This document shows positions 14,137 through 22,903 of a stretch of 52,050 nt of DNA, in pieces. Position 1 is the first letter of the stretch; each line of letters opens with the position of its first letter. Source of the stretch: Oscillospiraceae bacterium (GTDB lineage: Bacteria > Bacillota > Clostridia > Oscillospirales > Ruminococcaceae); the NCBI GenBank assembly GCA_900768105.1, contig CAAGBQ010000130.1:1-52050 (forward strand). The letters run 5' to 3'. The notes beneath the pieces were generated by a model that was not told the DNA's origin, searched no databases, and saw only the letters and a list, made by a program, of their open reading frames with translations. The translations under genes and the position numbers were made by a program.

Positions 14137-16359
14137 TTATTTGATATATAGACATTTTATCCAACGGTTTAATAATTTTTGACCGGTATTCCAACTGTTT
14201 TTGCAAAAATCAAGCATTTTTGCGCTGTACTCAAAAACTGCGCTGCGCTGTTCATCGGTCATTGGATGGTCGCTGAAAAGAGCTTCTTTATTTATTTCAA
14301 AAATGCTGTCATATTTCATGCTTTGCAAAGCTTCCTGCGGAACATTTGCATGGCTGCGCAGCATTTCGGAATATCCGAATTGCTGTGCAATAGCCGATTT
14401 ATTATCGGAAGCATTTATTTCGGAAAGCTTTTTGCAAAGGCGTCTGCGCTTTATGACAATATAAACCATAAAGGCAATAAACGCAGCAGCAAGCGGAAAA
14501 ACAAGATAAACAGAATTGAATTTAAACGGATTTTGCAGTTCTGTAAGCTTATCCTTATTATCCTTTTTGATAACATTTGTTATTGGTTTGTCGCTTTGAT
14601 AATAAAGCTTTCCGTTTTCGCCGGAGAAGCTGAATGATGCTTTTTCAAGCTCGTCATCCATATATCCGGGTGTTACCTCAAATGGAACCCAACCTACACC
14701 GTCAAGATAATATTCCGCCCAAGCATGAGCATGGTTCTCATCAAGGATTATATCTGCGTTTTCACCGTAGCTTTCTGCTTCGGCAGCAGAAATAAAGTAC
14801 CCTTCCGCATATCTTGCCGGAACTCCGAAATAGCGGAGCATTGCAACAGCGGTGGTTGCGTAGTGGACGCTGTAACCGCGGTTGCTGCTATCGAGAAAAT
14901 ATTTGATAAAATCGGTGTCGCCGTTAGGAGTTACCGCATTTTCATCATATTCAATGTTATTTTCGAGATAATTTAAGATGGTTTCAATTATTTCGGTAAA
15001 GGTAAGCGCAGAGGAACTGTCCTTTAGATGATAAGATATTGCCGCCTCTGCCGTTTCCGGAAGGGCAAGGTAATTCGCATAAACAAAATCGCGGTATGCA
15101 CTTTCGTCTGTTATATATTCGGAAACAGCAGCAGGGCTTTTTTGGTTATTTGAAAGCTCAATCTGTGCTTTAAAAAGTTCTGAAAGACCGGCAGGTAAAT
15201 ACTCTGCGGAATATGAGCTTCCCGAAGCGAAAACCGTACTGTCGCCGATAAGGGAGGAATCCAATATTTCATCAGTTGCAAGGGTATACGGAACATAAGC
15301 GTATTTTTTGCAGGCGGAAAGATTTTTTATATCTATTTTTTTTAATACGCTGTTTTCTGCCAATGAGCATGCTTCCGCATTTTCGCTTTGAGCAAAAAAT
15401 CCGTTTTGGTGAAGCCAAAAGAAAGTATCTTTGTACTCTGAAAGTGTTTCTTTAGAAAGGGCTGTCCAGCGTTCACCGTCATAAACCTCTCCAACAAACC
15501 CTTTAATATAAAGCTTTTGCGGCTGCTCAATTTTTATCTCCAGTGCAGGAGTATTGGAAGATTTTTTTTTGCCGAGGTTTTTTAATTTGCCCTCCGGCAT
15601 GGAATTTGAATGACTGTCGTACAGCAAAGAGTGTACGGAATCGGTTATAAAGCTGTGTAAGCCACCGTTATTTCCGCTTGTAAAGTACGCCGGAAGCAGC
15701 GAAAGAGCACAGCAAATTAAAATAAAAATTGAAACGAAGGCAGTTGTTTTTATTCCCGCAGAGGAACTGTTTTCCGGAGTAAAAATTCCAATGAAAAGGA
15801 GAACCGTTCCCACAAAAAGCAAAAAAAGATATATGCCGCTGCTCAAAAATCCGCATGAGCATCCGACGGCGGCAATAACCGCAACGGGAACGGCAGGAAG
15901 AATATTTTTCACGCTTACGGCAGTATTCAAAAGTAAAACAGAGAAAGCTGCTATTACAGTAAACACAAGTTCCGGTGAAGCGGAGCCTTCGGCAGAAAAA
16001 TCGAGATATATCTTTCCTGTTTTAAGCGAAAGAAAATCAAGAAAATCATTTGCCATCAAAAGTAATCCATTTTTTGCGGCGCCATGTAACAATAATGCCG
16101 CAATAACGCTTGCTGCGGAAATTCCGAAAGCAATATATCGTCCGATTTTATTTTTTTCAAAAACAAGCGAACCGGCACAAACAAGTGCCGCGCCAATTGA
16201 GATTATTATGTAATTTTTGATTGAAGAAAATCCACTGCCGAGCAAAAGCAAAAATGACGCACAGGAAAGCACCGCGCCAAGCCACGCAAAAAGCTTTGCG
16301 GAAGTACAACCGTATATATGATTTTTGCTTTGGACAATGCTTATATTTTTTTCGTTCAT
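14137..16359 (-). CDS. Membrane-bound transglutaminase-fold protein lacking the catalytic cysteine
   Basis: A 740-residue TgpA-like protein. About six hydrophobic segments lie in residues 20-225, then a long extracytoplasmic region with a transglutaminase-like core (~455-570), one further helix (~615-635) and a cytoplasmic tail. In active relatives the core carries a GYC-x-HFA cysteine, a HAW histidine and a PFD/PFDPTP aspartate. Here the cysteine position is Ser (S497 in GYSVHYA, codon 14871-14869 AGC), the histidine is kept (H545 in HAHAWAE) and the aspartate is Glu (E561 in VPFEVTP). The protein is therefore either a pseudo-transglutaminase or uses a serine nucleophile. It overlaps the DUF58 gene by four bases; MoxR-DUF58-transglutaminase is a well-known gene triad of unknown detailed function. 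Confidence 0.85.
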   Translation of the reverse strand: MNEKNISIVQSKNHIYGCTSAKLFAWLGAVLSCASFLLLLGSGFSSIKNYIIISIGAALVCAGSLVFEKNKIGRYIAFGISAASVIAALLLHGAAKNGLLLMANDFLDFLSLKTGKIYLDFSAEGSASPELVFTVIAAFSVLLLNTAVSVKNILPAVPVAVIAAVGCSCGFLSSGIYLFLLFVGTVLLFIGIFTPENSSSAGIKTTAFVSIFILICCALSLLPAYFTSGNNGGLHSFITDSVHSLLYDSHSNSMPEGKLKNLGKKKSSNTPALEIKIEQPQKLYIKGFVGEVYDGERWTALSKETLSEYKDTFFWLHQNGFFAQSENAEACSLAENSVLKKIDIKNLSACKKYAYVPYTLATDEILDSSLIGDSTVFASGSSYSAEYLPAGLSELFKAQIELSNNQKSPAAVSEYITDESAYRDFVYANYLALPETAEAAISYHLKDSSSALTFTEIIETILNYLENNIEYDENAVTPNGDTDFIKYFLDSSNRGYSVHYATTAVAMLRYFGVPARYAEGYFISAAEAESYGENADIILDENHAHAWAEYYLDGVGWVPFEVTPGYMDDELEKASFSFSGENGKLYYQSDKPITNVIKKDNKDKLTELQNPFKFNSVYLVFPLAAAFIAFMVYIVIKRRRLCKKLSEINASDNKSAIAQQFGYSEMLRSHANVPQEALQSMKYDSIFEINKEALFSDHPMTDEQRSAVFEYSAKMLDFCKNSWNTGQKLLNRWIKCLYIK

Positions 16360-17510
16360 ATTGCAAGCTCCAATAGATTAAGGCTTTCCTGATAGGAGTC
16401 CGTATTAAATGTAACCGCACCGTCAACAGGGGTTAGCGAGCACAAAATCGGCGTAATACTGCTTTTTGCGGAAAAGTTACCGTACCCATCCGGAATGGAT
16501 TTTGATATGTAGATTATTTTGCTGAAATTTGCGCTGCCAAAGCTTTCAAAATATTTTTGAGCACCGGAAACTTCGGTATCCGCACCGCTTTTAAGAATTT
16601 GCGGAATGACAGCTACAAGCTCTTCGGTGGAAGTTACGCTTTCGGTAAAGCAGGCTTTATTTTCGTTCCAGCCGAGAGAGAACGGGGTGCCGGACCGTGT
16701 AAGCGCTTGACAAATCGAAGCGGTAACCTCCGCCATGGCATCGGCTTCTTTTGGTAAAAATCCATTTTCGGAGTATTTATCCCAAAAAACAAGAGTTGAC
16801 TTTTGAACCGGAAGACTTGCTTCGCGAATAATAAGCTTGTCAAGCTTTTCAGAAAGCTTCCAGTGAATCTGCTTTATGCTGTCGCCGGGAACATATTCGC
16901 GCAGCTGAAAGGTTTCGGAATAATCGCTGCCCTTTTTATCCGGAGAATAGCTTTCGCTGTCATCAATGGCAATCGGCATATTGTCAAAAACAAGCGTCAT
17001 ATCAAAAGTGTCGGGCAAAACGGTACATTTTGCTTCAGAGGAAGCAAAGCTTTTGACCTTATACGGAATAAATCCGAAGAAATCGGTTAGGTATATTTTT
17101 TCCGCCTTTATTTCTGTATATCCGCAATTTTTAAAGCAGCAGGAAAAGCTTGCCGATGCTTCCGACTTTGCCGGAGAAAAAAGCGGAACAAATCTTTCTT
17201 CCCTTTCCCCTGTCATATTGTTTTTTGCGGATATACAGCAAAAAATTTTGATAAAAGTAAACGGAGAAGAATTGCTTATTATAAGAGAGCCTTCGGCATT
17301 TGCGGATTTTTTTGATGTTGCGGGAAGCTTTACCGATGCAGAAAAATTCTTTCCCGCGAAAAGACACATCAAGTACGACGCAACAGTAATAAGCAAAGCA
17401 GCAAAGAAAATCGCTGCGGCTGTAACCGAACCGGAAAAAGCAAAAATTAAAAGAAAAACAATTTCAGCCAAAAGCCAAAGCAGAAACGACAGAATTAAAT
17501 TCTTTTTCAT
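16356..17510 (-). CDS. DUF58 domain membrane-anchored protein
   Basis: A 384-residue protein with two N-terminal hydrophobic segments (about residues 5-27 and 31-52), a beta-rich middle region, and the DUF58 signature REYVPGDSIKQIHWKLSEK near residues 208-226. A von Willebrand factor A-like domain follows in the C-terminal part (STLVFWDKYSENG), as in other DUF58 proteins. The family is almost always encoded next to MoxR ATPases, as here, where it overlaps moxR by four bases and the transglutaminase-fold gene by four. It is thought to be a client or adaptor of the MoxR chaperone; the molecular role is not established. Confidence 0.88.
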   Translation of the reverse strand: MKKNLILSFLLWLLAEIVFLLIFAFSGSVTAAAIFFAALLITVASYLMCLFAGKNFSASVKLPATSKKSANAEGSLIISNSSPFTFIKIFCCISAKNNMTGEREERFVPLFSPAKSEASASFSCCFKNCGYTEIKAEKIYLTDFFGFIPYKVKSFASSEAKCTVLPDTFDMTLVFDNMPIAIDDSESYSPDKKGSDYSETFQLREYVPGDSIKQIHWKLSEKLDKLIIREASLPVQKSTLVFWDKYSENGFLPKEADAMAEVTASICQALTRSGTPFSLGWNENKACFTESVTSTEELVAVIPQILKSGADTEVSGAQKYFESFGSANFSKIIYISKSIPDGYGNFSAKSSITPILCSLTPVDGAVTFNTDSYQESLNLLELAI

Positions 17511-18454
17511 TTTGCAGAAAACTCCGTAACATCGGGCTTTTTAACACTGTTAAGTATACCGTGAAGAATCTCTTCCGCGGAAAGCTCGTGCAGGCGTGCC
17601 TTTGCTTCAAGCACAAGGCGGTGTGCACAGACATCGGTAAATACCGCCGCAACATCGTCCGGAGTGGTATAATCGCGGCCTTCCAAAAATGCGTGAGCCT
17701 TTGCTGCGCGGCAAAGAGCAAGCGCACCGCGAGGGCTTATTCCAAGCTGTACATACTGATTGTGTCGGGTCTCCTCAATAAGCTGGGAAGCATAAGCATA
17801 AACAGCATCTGCAACAAAAGTGTTCTGCGCTTCGGCAATAAGCTTATTCAGTGTTTCTTTGTTTGTAATGGGAACAACCTTGTCAAGCGGGTTTTCGTGG
17901 TGGCGTTCCTTCATAATTTCAATTTGGCTTTTCATATCCGGATAACCCATACTGGTACGAATAAGGAAACGGTCAAGCTGGGAGCTTGGCAAAAGCTGTG
18001 TTCCGGCGGAGCCGACCTGGTTTTGGGTTGCAATTACAATAAACGGCTTCGGAAGGTCGTGTGTAACGCCGTCAACCGTAACATGGCGTTCCTCCATTGC
18101 CTCAAGCAGAGCAGACTGTGTTTTACTTGAGGTACGGTTAATCTCATCTGCAAGAAGCAGGTTTGTCATAACCGTACCCGGTTTATATTCAAGCTTTCCG
18201 CTTTGTTTATCATATACGGAAAAGCCGATTATGTCCGACGGCATGGTATCGGAGGTGAACTGAACCCTTTTGTTATCAAGTCCAAGCACCTTTGAAAAGG
18301 CCATTGCCATGGTGGTTTTTCCTACACCCGGAACATCCTCCATCAGGATGTGACCTTGGGCAAGAATTGACATAAGAACCTTTTCAATAACATCGTCTTT
18401 GCCGATAATTACTTTTTTAATTTCATTTTGAATCTGAACTGCAAGCTCATTCAT
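17507..18454 (-). CDS. MoxR family AAA+ ATPase
   Basis: A 315-residue cytoplasmic AAA+ protein of the MoxR group, chaperone-like ATPases that activate or assemble VWA/DUF58 partner proteins. Walker A is VPGVGKTT (41-48), Walker B LLADEIN (D103, E104), sensor 1 IATQNQ, and the C-terminal lid contains the family SPRGALALCRAAKAHA motif. All catalytic residues are present. A purine-rich AAGGAGAG precedes the ATG. It sits 18 bases after the barrel lipoprotein gene and overlaps the DUF58 gene, so it belongs to the riboswitch-controlled operon rather than to a separate unit. Confidence 0.93.
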   Translation of the reverse strand: MNELAVQIQNEIKKVIIGKDDVIEKVLMSILAQGHILMEDVPGVGKTTMAMAFSKVLGLDNKRVQFTSDTMPSDIIGFSVYDKQSGKLEYKPGTVMTNLLLADEINRTSSKTQSALLEAMEERHVTVDGVTHDLPKPFIVIATQNQVGSAGTQLLPSSQLDRFLIRTSMGYPDMKSQIEIMKERHHENPLDKVVPITNKETLNKLIAEAQNTFVADAVYAYASQLIEETRHNQYVQLGISPRGALALCRAAKAHAFLEGRDYTTPDDVAAVFTDVCAHRLVLEAKARLHELSAEEILHGILNSVKKPDVTEFSAK

Positions 18455-18472
18455 TGTTTTGCTCTCCTTAAA

Positions 18473-19492
18473 TTAGCTGAAATCGTATAATCTTTTGCCT
18501 TCGCGGGCTTTTATCATGGAACAAAGAGCGAGGATTGCCTGCTCCGTTGCAATGGCATCACTTTCTTTGTCGTCAAGGCTGTGAGAAAAGCTGCCGTCCG
18601 AAAGCCGGAAGCTCATAAGTGCATCAAAAACAGATGCTCCGTTCTTGACAAAACGCTCGTCCGTTTTTGGGTCGAGACCGAGGGCACAAAGTGCAATTAT
18701 AACCTGTGCGCAGCTTTCGGAAGAGGTTGATTGCCAGTTGGTAAAGGTGCCGTCTTCATTTTGTGCGGCAGAAAGCATATCAAGCGCCTTGTCAACGGCG
18801 GCATTTACATCGGCATCGGCCATATATGGTGCAAGAGATTGTAGCGCCATTGCCGTTATATCAATATCAGAAGCGCCCTTCATGATTCCGAAGCCGCCGT
18901 CTTCCTCCTGATTCGCTAAAAGAGAGCTTATCAGGTATTCACGAGTGTAGCGTGCATTTTCCGGAACGGAAAAGTTTTTTGCGTCAAGGGTGATAAGGGC
19001 ATAGATATAAGCATTGTTTCCCTGTGCGCCTATGTCATCACCGCCGAAATTATAGGTTCCGTCGGCAATAAGGTTTATGGAGTTTCCGTTTGCATCGTTT
19101 CCGAAGCTTTCGGGATTACCGCCGAGAGCCATCACAGTAAGCGCAATGCGGTGCCATTCGGTAGACTTTGAACGGTGAAGGTACCCATCCGCTTTATAAT
19201 GTTCGGTAACATAGCTTTCAAGCGCGGAAAGGTACGCTTCATAGTCCTCATCAACCCCGAGCATGGAAAAAGCCATTGCCGTCCAGTCGCACACGGAGGT
19301 CCCGGCGGGAAAACTTTCATTATTTGAAAGCAGCTTGTTTTTTGCACCAAAAAGCTTTGTCTGCGCATATGCCGCAGCATTTGCTGTATCCAAAAGCTCA
19401 TCGCCTGTGGAAGAGGGCTTTCCGCTGCAAGCAGAAAGCAACAAAAGCATACTCAAGAGTAGTGCTATGATTTTTTTAAATGTAACTTTCAC
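18473..19492 (-). CDS. Lipoprotein with squalene-cyclase/prenyltransferase-like alpha/alpha barrel
   Basis: A 339-residue exported lipoprotein: basic N-terminus, hydrophobic core and lipobox LSAC with Cys22 as the lipidation site. The mature part is predicted helical with repeats seen in prenyltransferase/squalene-oxidase-type alpha/alpha toroids: NQEEDGGFG, AQNEDGTF and RLSDGSFS, each followed by a helix such as DITAMALQSLAPY or SESCAQVIIALCALGL. The same fold forms the N-terminal domain of animal transcobalamin and intrinsic factor. No DxDD or zinc-site motif of cyclases or prenyltransferases is seen, so a binding role is more likely than terpene chemistry. It overlaps the upstream DUF4430 gene by four bases, which supports joint function of the two; B12 binding is an inference from this pairing and from the riboswitch. 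Confidence 0.75.
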   Translation of the reverse strand: MKVTFKKIIALLLSMLLLLSACSGKPSSTGDELLDTANAAAYAQTKLFGAKNKLLSNNESFPAGTSVCDWTAMAFSMLGVDEDYEAYLSALESYVTEHYKADGYLHRSKSTEWHRIALTVMALGGNPESFGNDANGNSINLIADGTYNFGGDDIGAQGNNAYIYALITLDAKNFSVPENARYTREYLISSLLANQEEDGGFGIMKGASDIDITAMALQSLAPYMADADVNAAVDKALDMLSAAQNEDGTFTNWQSTSSESCAQVIIALCALGLDPKTDERFVKNGASVFDALMSFRLSDGSFSHSLDDKESDAIATEQAILALCSMIKAREGKRLYDFS

Positions 19493-21417
19493 GGTTCTTC
19501 CTCCTCACCATCATCCCCGCCTGATGGGCCGAGAGCCGGAATAGCTTCGGTGTATGTATCGCCGCATTCAGTGCAGGAGTATATAATGTATCCGTCTTTA
19601 GTTTCGGTAGGTTCTACTCTGTCGACCTCCACATAGTTGTGCTCATGTCCTTCCGAAGGCAAAATTTCGGTATATGTGCTTTCGCACAGAACACAGGTAT
19701 AGATGACATAGCCGTCTTCATAAGGAGTTGCATCAAATCGTTCGGTTTCAACATACTGATGCTCAAATTCAGTATATCCGCCGTTTACCCACATTCCGCA
19801 ATAGCTTGCCAGTCTTCCGTAGCCGCCGCCGGAGGTGCTTCCGCCTATGTCCTTGCCATATGCAAGGGTAAAACGAAGGCAAAGCGTATCGCCGTCGGAA
19901 AGCTTATATTCGGAGAGCCCCTTTCCCGGGTAAAGAGATTCGTTTATTGAATACATCCAACCGGAACCCATGGTAAAGTCAAACTCTCCAAGGCTGTTTG
20001 CACTGCACGGTGAAGATATGGTAATTCCGTCCGCAAGTATTTTATCCCAAAGTTCCGAAGGAACAGCCGCACCGGAGCCTATTCCCGCTTTACTTATTGA
20101 GCGGATATAAAATCCAACCTTTTCGTTGCCGTCATAGGTTGCAGTATATCCTTTTGCTGCAAACATTTTCAGTATTGAAGCTGCTGCGGTTTCTCCGCTT
20201 ACGATTTGGCACTGATATGTGTCAATTATACCGAGCCCAACAGTTGTTGCATCAATGATTATTGTTGCGCTTCCGATAGATTCGCCGTCTTTTACTCCAT
20301 GGAATTTTACGGTGTAGTCAACATATGTGGAATTTCCGTCGTCGTCCCATGCAAGCACGGTTACTATTTGTTCATCAAGGTCATCCTGAAAGCGTAAATC
20401 ATAGTGATAAGTTCCGTTGCTGCCTGTCGGCATGGAAACAACGCTTCCGTTTAAGGTAACCTCAATATGATTCGCATATATCGGTTGGCCGCTTCCGGTT
20501 TTTGCTGTTACATTAAATGTGTAATAGCGGTTTTTAAGCGGCTCGGTAACGCCGTCAAGGCTGGTCCAAATGGAAGGAGGGTTATCACCTACCGTGTTGT
20601 TTCCACTATCCGCTTTGGTTGCCTGATATGTTATTGTATACTGAACTTCGGAAACAATTTCGCTTCCCTTGCGAAGATAAATTGTTATGTAATTTTCGCC
20701 GAGAGCAAGCTTTGCGCTGTAATCGTCACCGCTTGCGTAAAGCCATTTTCCGTTTGGGCTGTCGCTGTTGACGATGTTTACTTTAAGGTTGTTGTCGGAT
20801 TCCCCATCCTCAACATAAGCAAAGAATCCGAAAATATCGTTTTCTATATCGCTTTTTGTAATAATTTGATTTTCAAGGTCGGTAGCAATTTTCGGTCCAT
20901 TGGAATCGTATTCTCCGCCGTTTTCGCTTCCCGAACCGCCGGAGTTATTATTTCCGCTTTCTCCGTTTCCTGTTCCAGAGCCGCCCCCGTTTTTATCTCC
21001 GGATTTATCACCGTTTTTGTTTCCGTTGTCCGGCTCGTCAATGACATAGTCAATAGAAGACTTATCCGCGCCGTTATCGTCCTTATCGGTTTCGGGTGTT
21101 TTATTATCTTCCTTTTGGGTATCGTTGTTTTTTATATCATCGGGAAGATTATTACGGCTTGGGTTATCGCTGTTGTTTCCGGATGAATCTCCCCTGCCGT
21201 TTGAGTTTTCGGAATCTCCGTTTTCACCTTCGGAAAGCTTGTTTCCGGAATTTTCTCCGTATAAAATCTCCGGTTCAAGTTCGGTTTTACTTTCCTCCGA
21301 TATTGGATTTTGCGGAAAAATCCTTTCCGCGTTTGCGGCAAAACCCGAAAATACAGCAACTGTAATAACAGCAAGCAAAACACTTGCAATCTTCAAAAAA
21401 TGCTTTTTAATGAACAT
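19489..21417 (-). CDS. Secreted DUF4430 (transcobalamin C-terminal-like) protein
   Basis: A 642-residue secreted protein, first gene behind the cobalamin riboswitch. Residues 1-30 are a signal peptide; ~55-175 are a low-complexity N/G/D/S/E linker of wall-spanning type; ~180-375 are two beta domains. The DUF4430 domain at ~383-525 is recognised by SGWMYSIN and by LSDGDTLCLRFTLAYGKDIG. This domain is related to the C-terminal cobalamin-contacting domain of transcobalamins. Two C-terminal tandem repeats (552-590 and 592-630) share the pattern HxYVE..R..xT..DGY.IYxC..C..TYTE..P. No LPxTG motif or anchor helix is seen and the tail is acidic. GGAG lies 11 bases before the ATG. With the barrel lipoprotein it may form a split B12-binding surface complex. 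Confidence 0.8.
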   Translation of the reverse strand: MFIKKHFLKIASVLLAVITVAVFSGFAANAERIFPQNPISEESKTELEPEILYGENSGNKLSEGENGDSENSNGRGDSSGNNSDNPSRNNLPDDIKNNDTQKEDNKTPETDKDDNGADKSSIDYVIDEPDNGNKNGDKSGDKNGGGSGTGNGESGNNNSGGSGSENGGEYDSNGPKIATDLENQIITKSDIENDIFGFFAYVEDGESDNNLKVNIVNSDSPNGKWLYASGDDYSAKLALGENYITIYLRKGSEIVSEVQYTITYQATKADSGNNTVGDNPPSIWTSLDGVTEPLKNRYYTFNVTAKTGSGQPIYANHIEVTLNGSVVSMPTGSNGTYHYDLRFQDDLDEQIVTVLAWDDDGNSTYVDYTVKFHGVKDGESIGSATIIIDATTVGLGIIDTYQCQIVSGETAAASILKMFAAKGYTATYDGNEKVGFYIRSISKAGIGSGAAVPSELWDKILADGITISSPCSANSLGEFDFTMGSGWMYSINESLYPGKGLSEYKLSDGDTLCLRFTLAYGKDIGGSTSGGGYGRLASYCGMWVNGGYTEFEHQYVETERFDATPYEDGYVIYTCVLCESTYTEILPSEGHEHNYVEVDRVEPTETKDGYIIYSCTECGDTYTEAIPALGPSGGDDGEEEEP

Positions 21418-21442
21418 ATCTTTGATGACTCCGTAATTTATT

Positions 21443-21484
21443 CAAAAAATAAGGCTGCGACGATTTTTAAAAATCGCCACAGCC
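21443..21484 (-). terminator. Riboswitch expression-platform terminator
   Basis: On the minus strand a 16-bp stem (21484-21469 with 21468-21453, two G-U pairs) has essentially no loop and is followed by TTATTTTTT. It lies between the cobalamin aptamer and the first gene. An upstream alternative hairpin (GCTCCG 21502-21507, CGGAGC 21534-21539) may take part in switching. Termination at high B12 is the expected logic. Confidence 0.85.
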
Positions 21485-21545
21485 GTTTCTGTGCAGCAAG
21501 CGCTCCGTTAAAAACACCAAAATTAACCGTTGGCGGAGCTTTATC

Positions 21546-21722
21546 CAAGCAGGTCTTCTGACTTACGCATCAAAGGAAGCACCCATTCCTTCCCACGAAA
21601 ATTCGCAGTGGCAGTTTTGATTTTGCAAAACCTTTATGAGCGTCCTCCGCGTTTACAGCGGCGGTACCGTTCGGGATTTTCACCCGATTCCCTATTCTCC
21701 TGCAAAAAACGCAGGCACTCGA
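21546..21722 (-). promoter_or_regulatory. Cobalamin riboswitch
   Basis: The minus-strand leader has the conserved elements of the B12 aptamer in order: GGGAATCGGGTGAAAATCCC, an ACGGTACCGCCGCTGTAA segment, GCCACTG, a GGGAAGG segment and the B12 box AAGTCAGAAGACCTGC (21564-21549). A terminator follows. It controls the six-gene operon 21417-10851, normally repressing it when adenosyl- or methylcobalamin is plentiful. Confidence 0.95.
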
Positions 21723-21745
21723 ATATATAATATTTTATATAATAT

Positions 21746-21773
21746 ATTATACGCAAAACATACGGAATGTCAA
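21746..21773 (-). promoter_or_regulatory. Consensus promoter of the B12 riboswitch operon
   Basis: Perfect TTGACA (21773-21768) and perfect TATAAT (21751-21746) with a 16-bp spacer on the minus strand, directly before the riboswitch. Confidence 0.9.
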
Positions 21774-21893
21774 CATTAACCGCGTTAAACAGGCCAAAAC
21801 GGACTAAAACAAAACAAAGCAAAATCATTTTGGCAAAAATAGCTATGGCTTTTTTTTAAATTCATGCTATAATCAGTTTGGGTGATTTGATTT

Positions 21894-22862
21894 ATGAAAC
21901 ATGTTGTAAATACGGTAAGTGAAAATTACTGGCTTAAAGAATATAAAGACCGAGCAGATATGAATTCCTTCATTCGGGAATGTAAGTGCGACGGTGTTGA
22001 GGTTATCCGCGGCGGCGATGATGATACGGGCATCTATTGTCCGGAAAATGTTATAGGCGTACATCTTTATTTCTACCCAAATTGGCTTGACTTTTGGAAT
22101 ATGGATATTGAAAGTCTTGAAAAGCATTTCGGCTCAAGGGATATTTGGGAGGGATACTACCGCGCAACAAACCGCGAGGAATTCTTAAAACCGTATCAGG
22201 ATGATATGGACTATGCCGAAGCGATGGGTGCGGAATATGCTGTATTCCATATAAACGATGTTTCTAACGAAGAAATACTTAACTATGAGTGGGAACATAC
22301 GAATAAAGAGGTTATAACCGCAGCGGCGGAGATTATAAATGAGCTTACCCGCGGAAAAAATTATCACTTTCGTCTTCTGCTCGAAAATCTGTTCACTCCG
22401 GGAATGACCTTACTTAATCCGAAGGAAACGGAGCTTATGCTTAATCTTGTTGAATACAAAAATAAAGGCATAGTTATGGATACCGGCCATCTTATGTGTG
22501 CCCCACAAAACATTATGGATGAGGAACAGGGAATAGATTTTGTGTTGCAAACAGTAAAAAATCACGGTGAGCTTGCCCATTATATAAAAGCATTGCATCT
22601 GCATCAATCCACAACTGGCGACTTTGTCGCAAATCTGAAAAAGCAAACAATAATTCCCGAAAAGGACTTTTATGACAGGTGGGCGCAAGCATACAATGTT
22701 ATTTTGCAGATTGATAGGCATCTTCCGTTCACAAGCCCGCGCGCACAGGAAATCCTTGAACTTGTGGCGCCGGAATTTGTTTGCCATGAAATCAGCGCCA
22801 AAAGCCGTACAGAAAAGCTTGAAAAGGTACTTGTTCAGATGAAAGCATTAGGAAGAATATAA
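21894..22862 (+). CDS. Sugar phosphate isomerase/epimerase-like TIM-barrel protein
   Basis: A 322-residue protein of the xylose-isomerase-like TIM-barrel/AP endonuclease 2 superfamily. Metal-binding-type segments are visible: IGVHLYF, YAVFHIND, RLLLENL, GIVMDTGHLM and IKALHLHQS, giving the E/D/H pattern of these metal-dependent barrels. The exact reaction cannot be deduced. It is divergent from the cobalamin riboswitch operon, with its own weak ribosome binding site (GGGTGA), and ends at a strong terminator. A link to B12 is possible by location only. Confidence 0.75.
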   Translation: MKHVVNTVSENYWLKEYKDRADMNSFIRECKCDGVEVIRGGDDDTGIYCPENVIGVHLYFYPNWLDFWNMDIESLEKHFGSRDIWEGYYRATNREEFLKPYQDDMDYAEAMGAEYAVFHINDVSNEEILNYEWEHTNKEVITAAAEIINELTRGKNYHFRLLLENLFTPGMTLLNPKETELMLNLVEYKNKGIVMDTGHLMCAPQNIMDEEQGIDFVLQTVKNHGELAHYIKALHLHQSTTGDFVANLKKQTIIPEKDFYDRWAQAYNVILQIDRHLPFTSPRAQEILELVAPEFVCHEISAKSRTEKLEKVLVQMKALGRI

Positions 22863-22865
22863 GGA

Positions 22866-22900
22866 ATACCCGCAGATTTTTTTAATCTGCGGGTATCTTT
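22866..22900. terminator. Bidirectional terminator between the TIM-barrel and ABC genes
   Basis: A 13-bp perfect stem (22866-22878 with 22884-22896) with T5 loop, followed by CTTTT on the plus strand. The convergent ABC gene ends at 22904, so it may serve both directions. Confidence 0.8.
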
Positions 22901-22903
22901 TGT

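Noticed and set aside
18473..19492. Terpene cyclase or prenyltransferase activity for the barrel lipoprotein
   Set aside because: It is lipid-anchored outside the cell and lacks the DxDD and zinc-ligand motifs of these enzymes; only the helical repeat pattern is shared.
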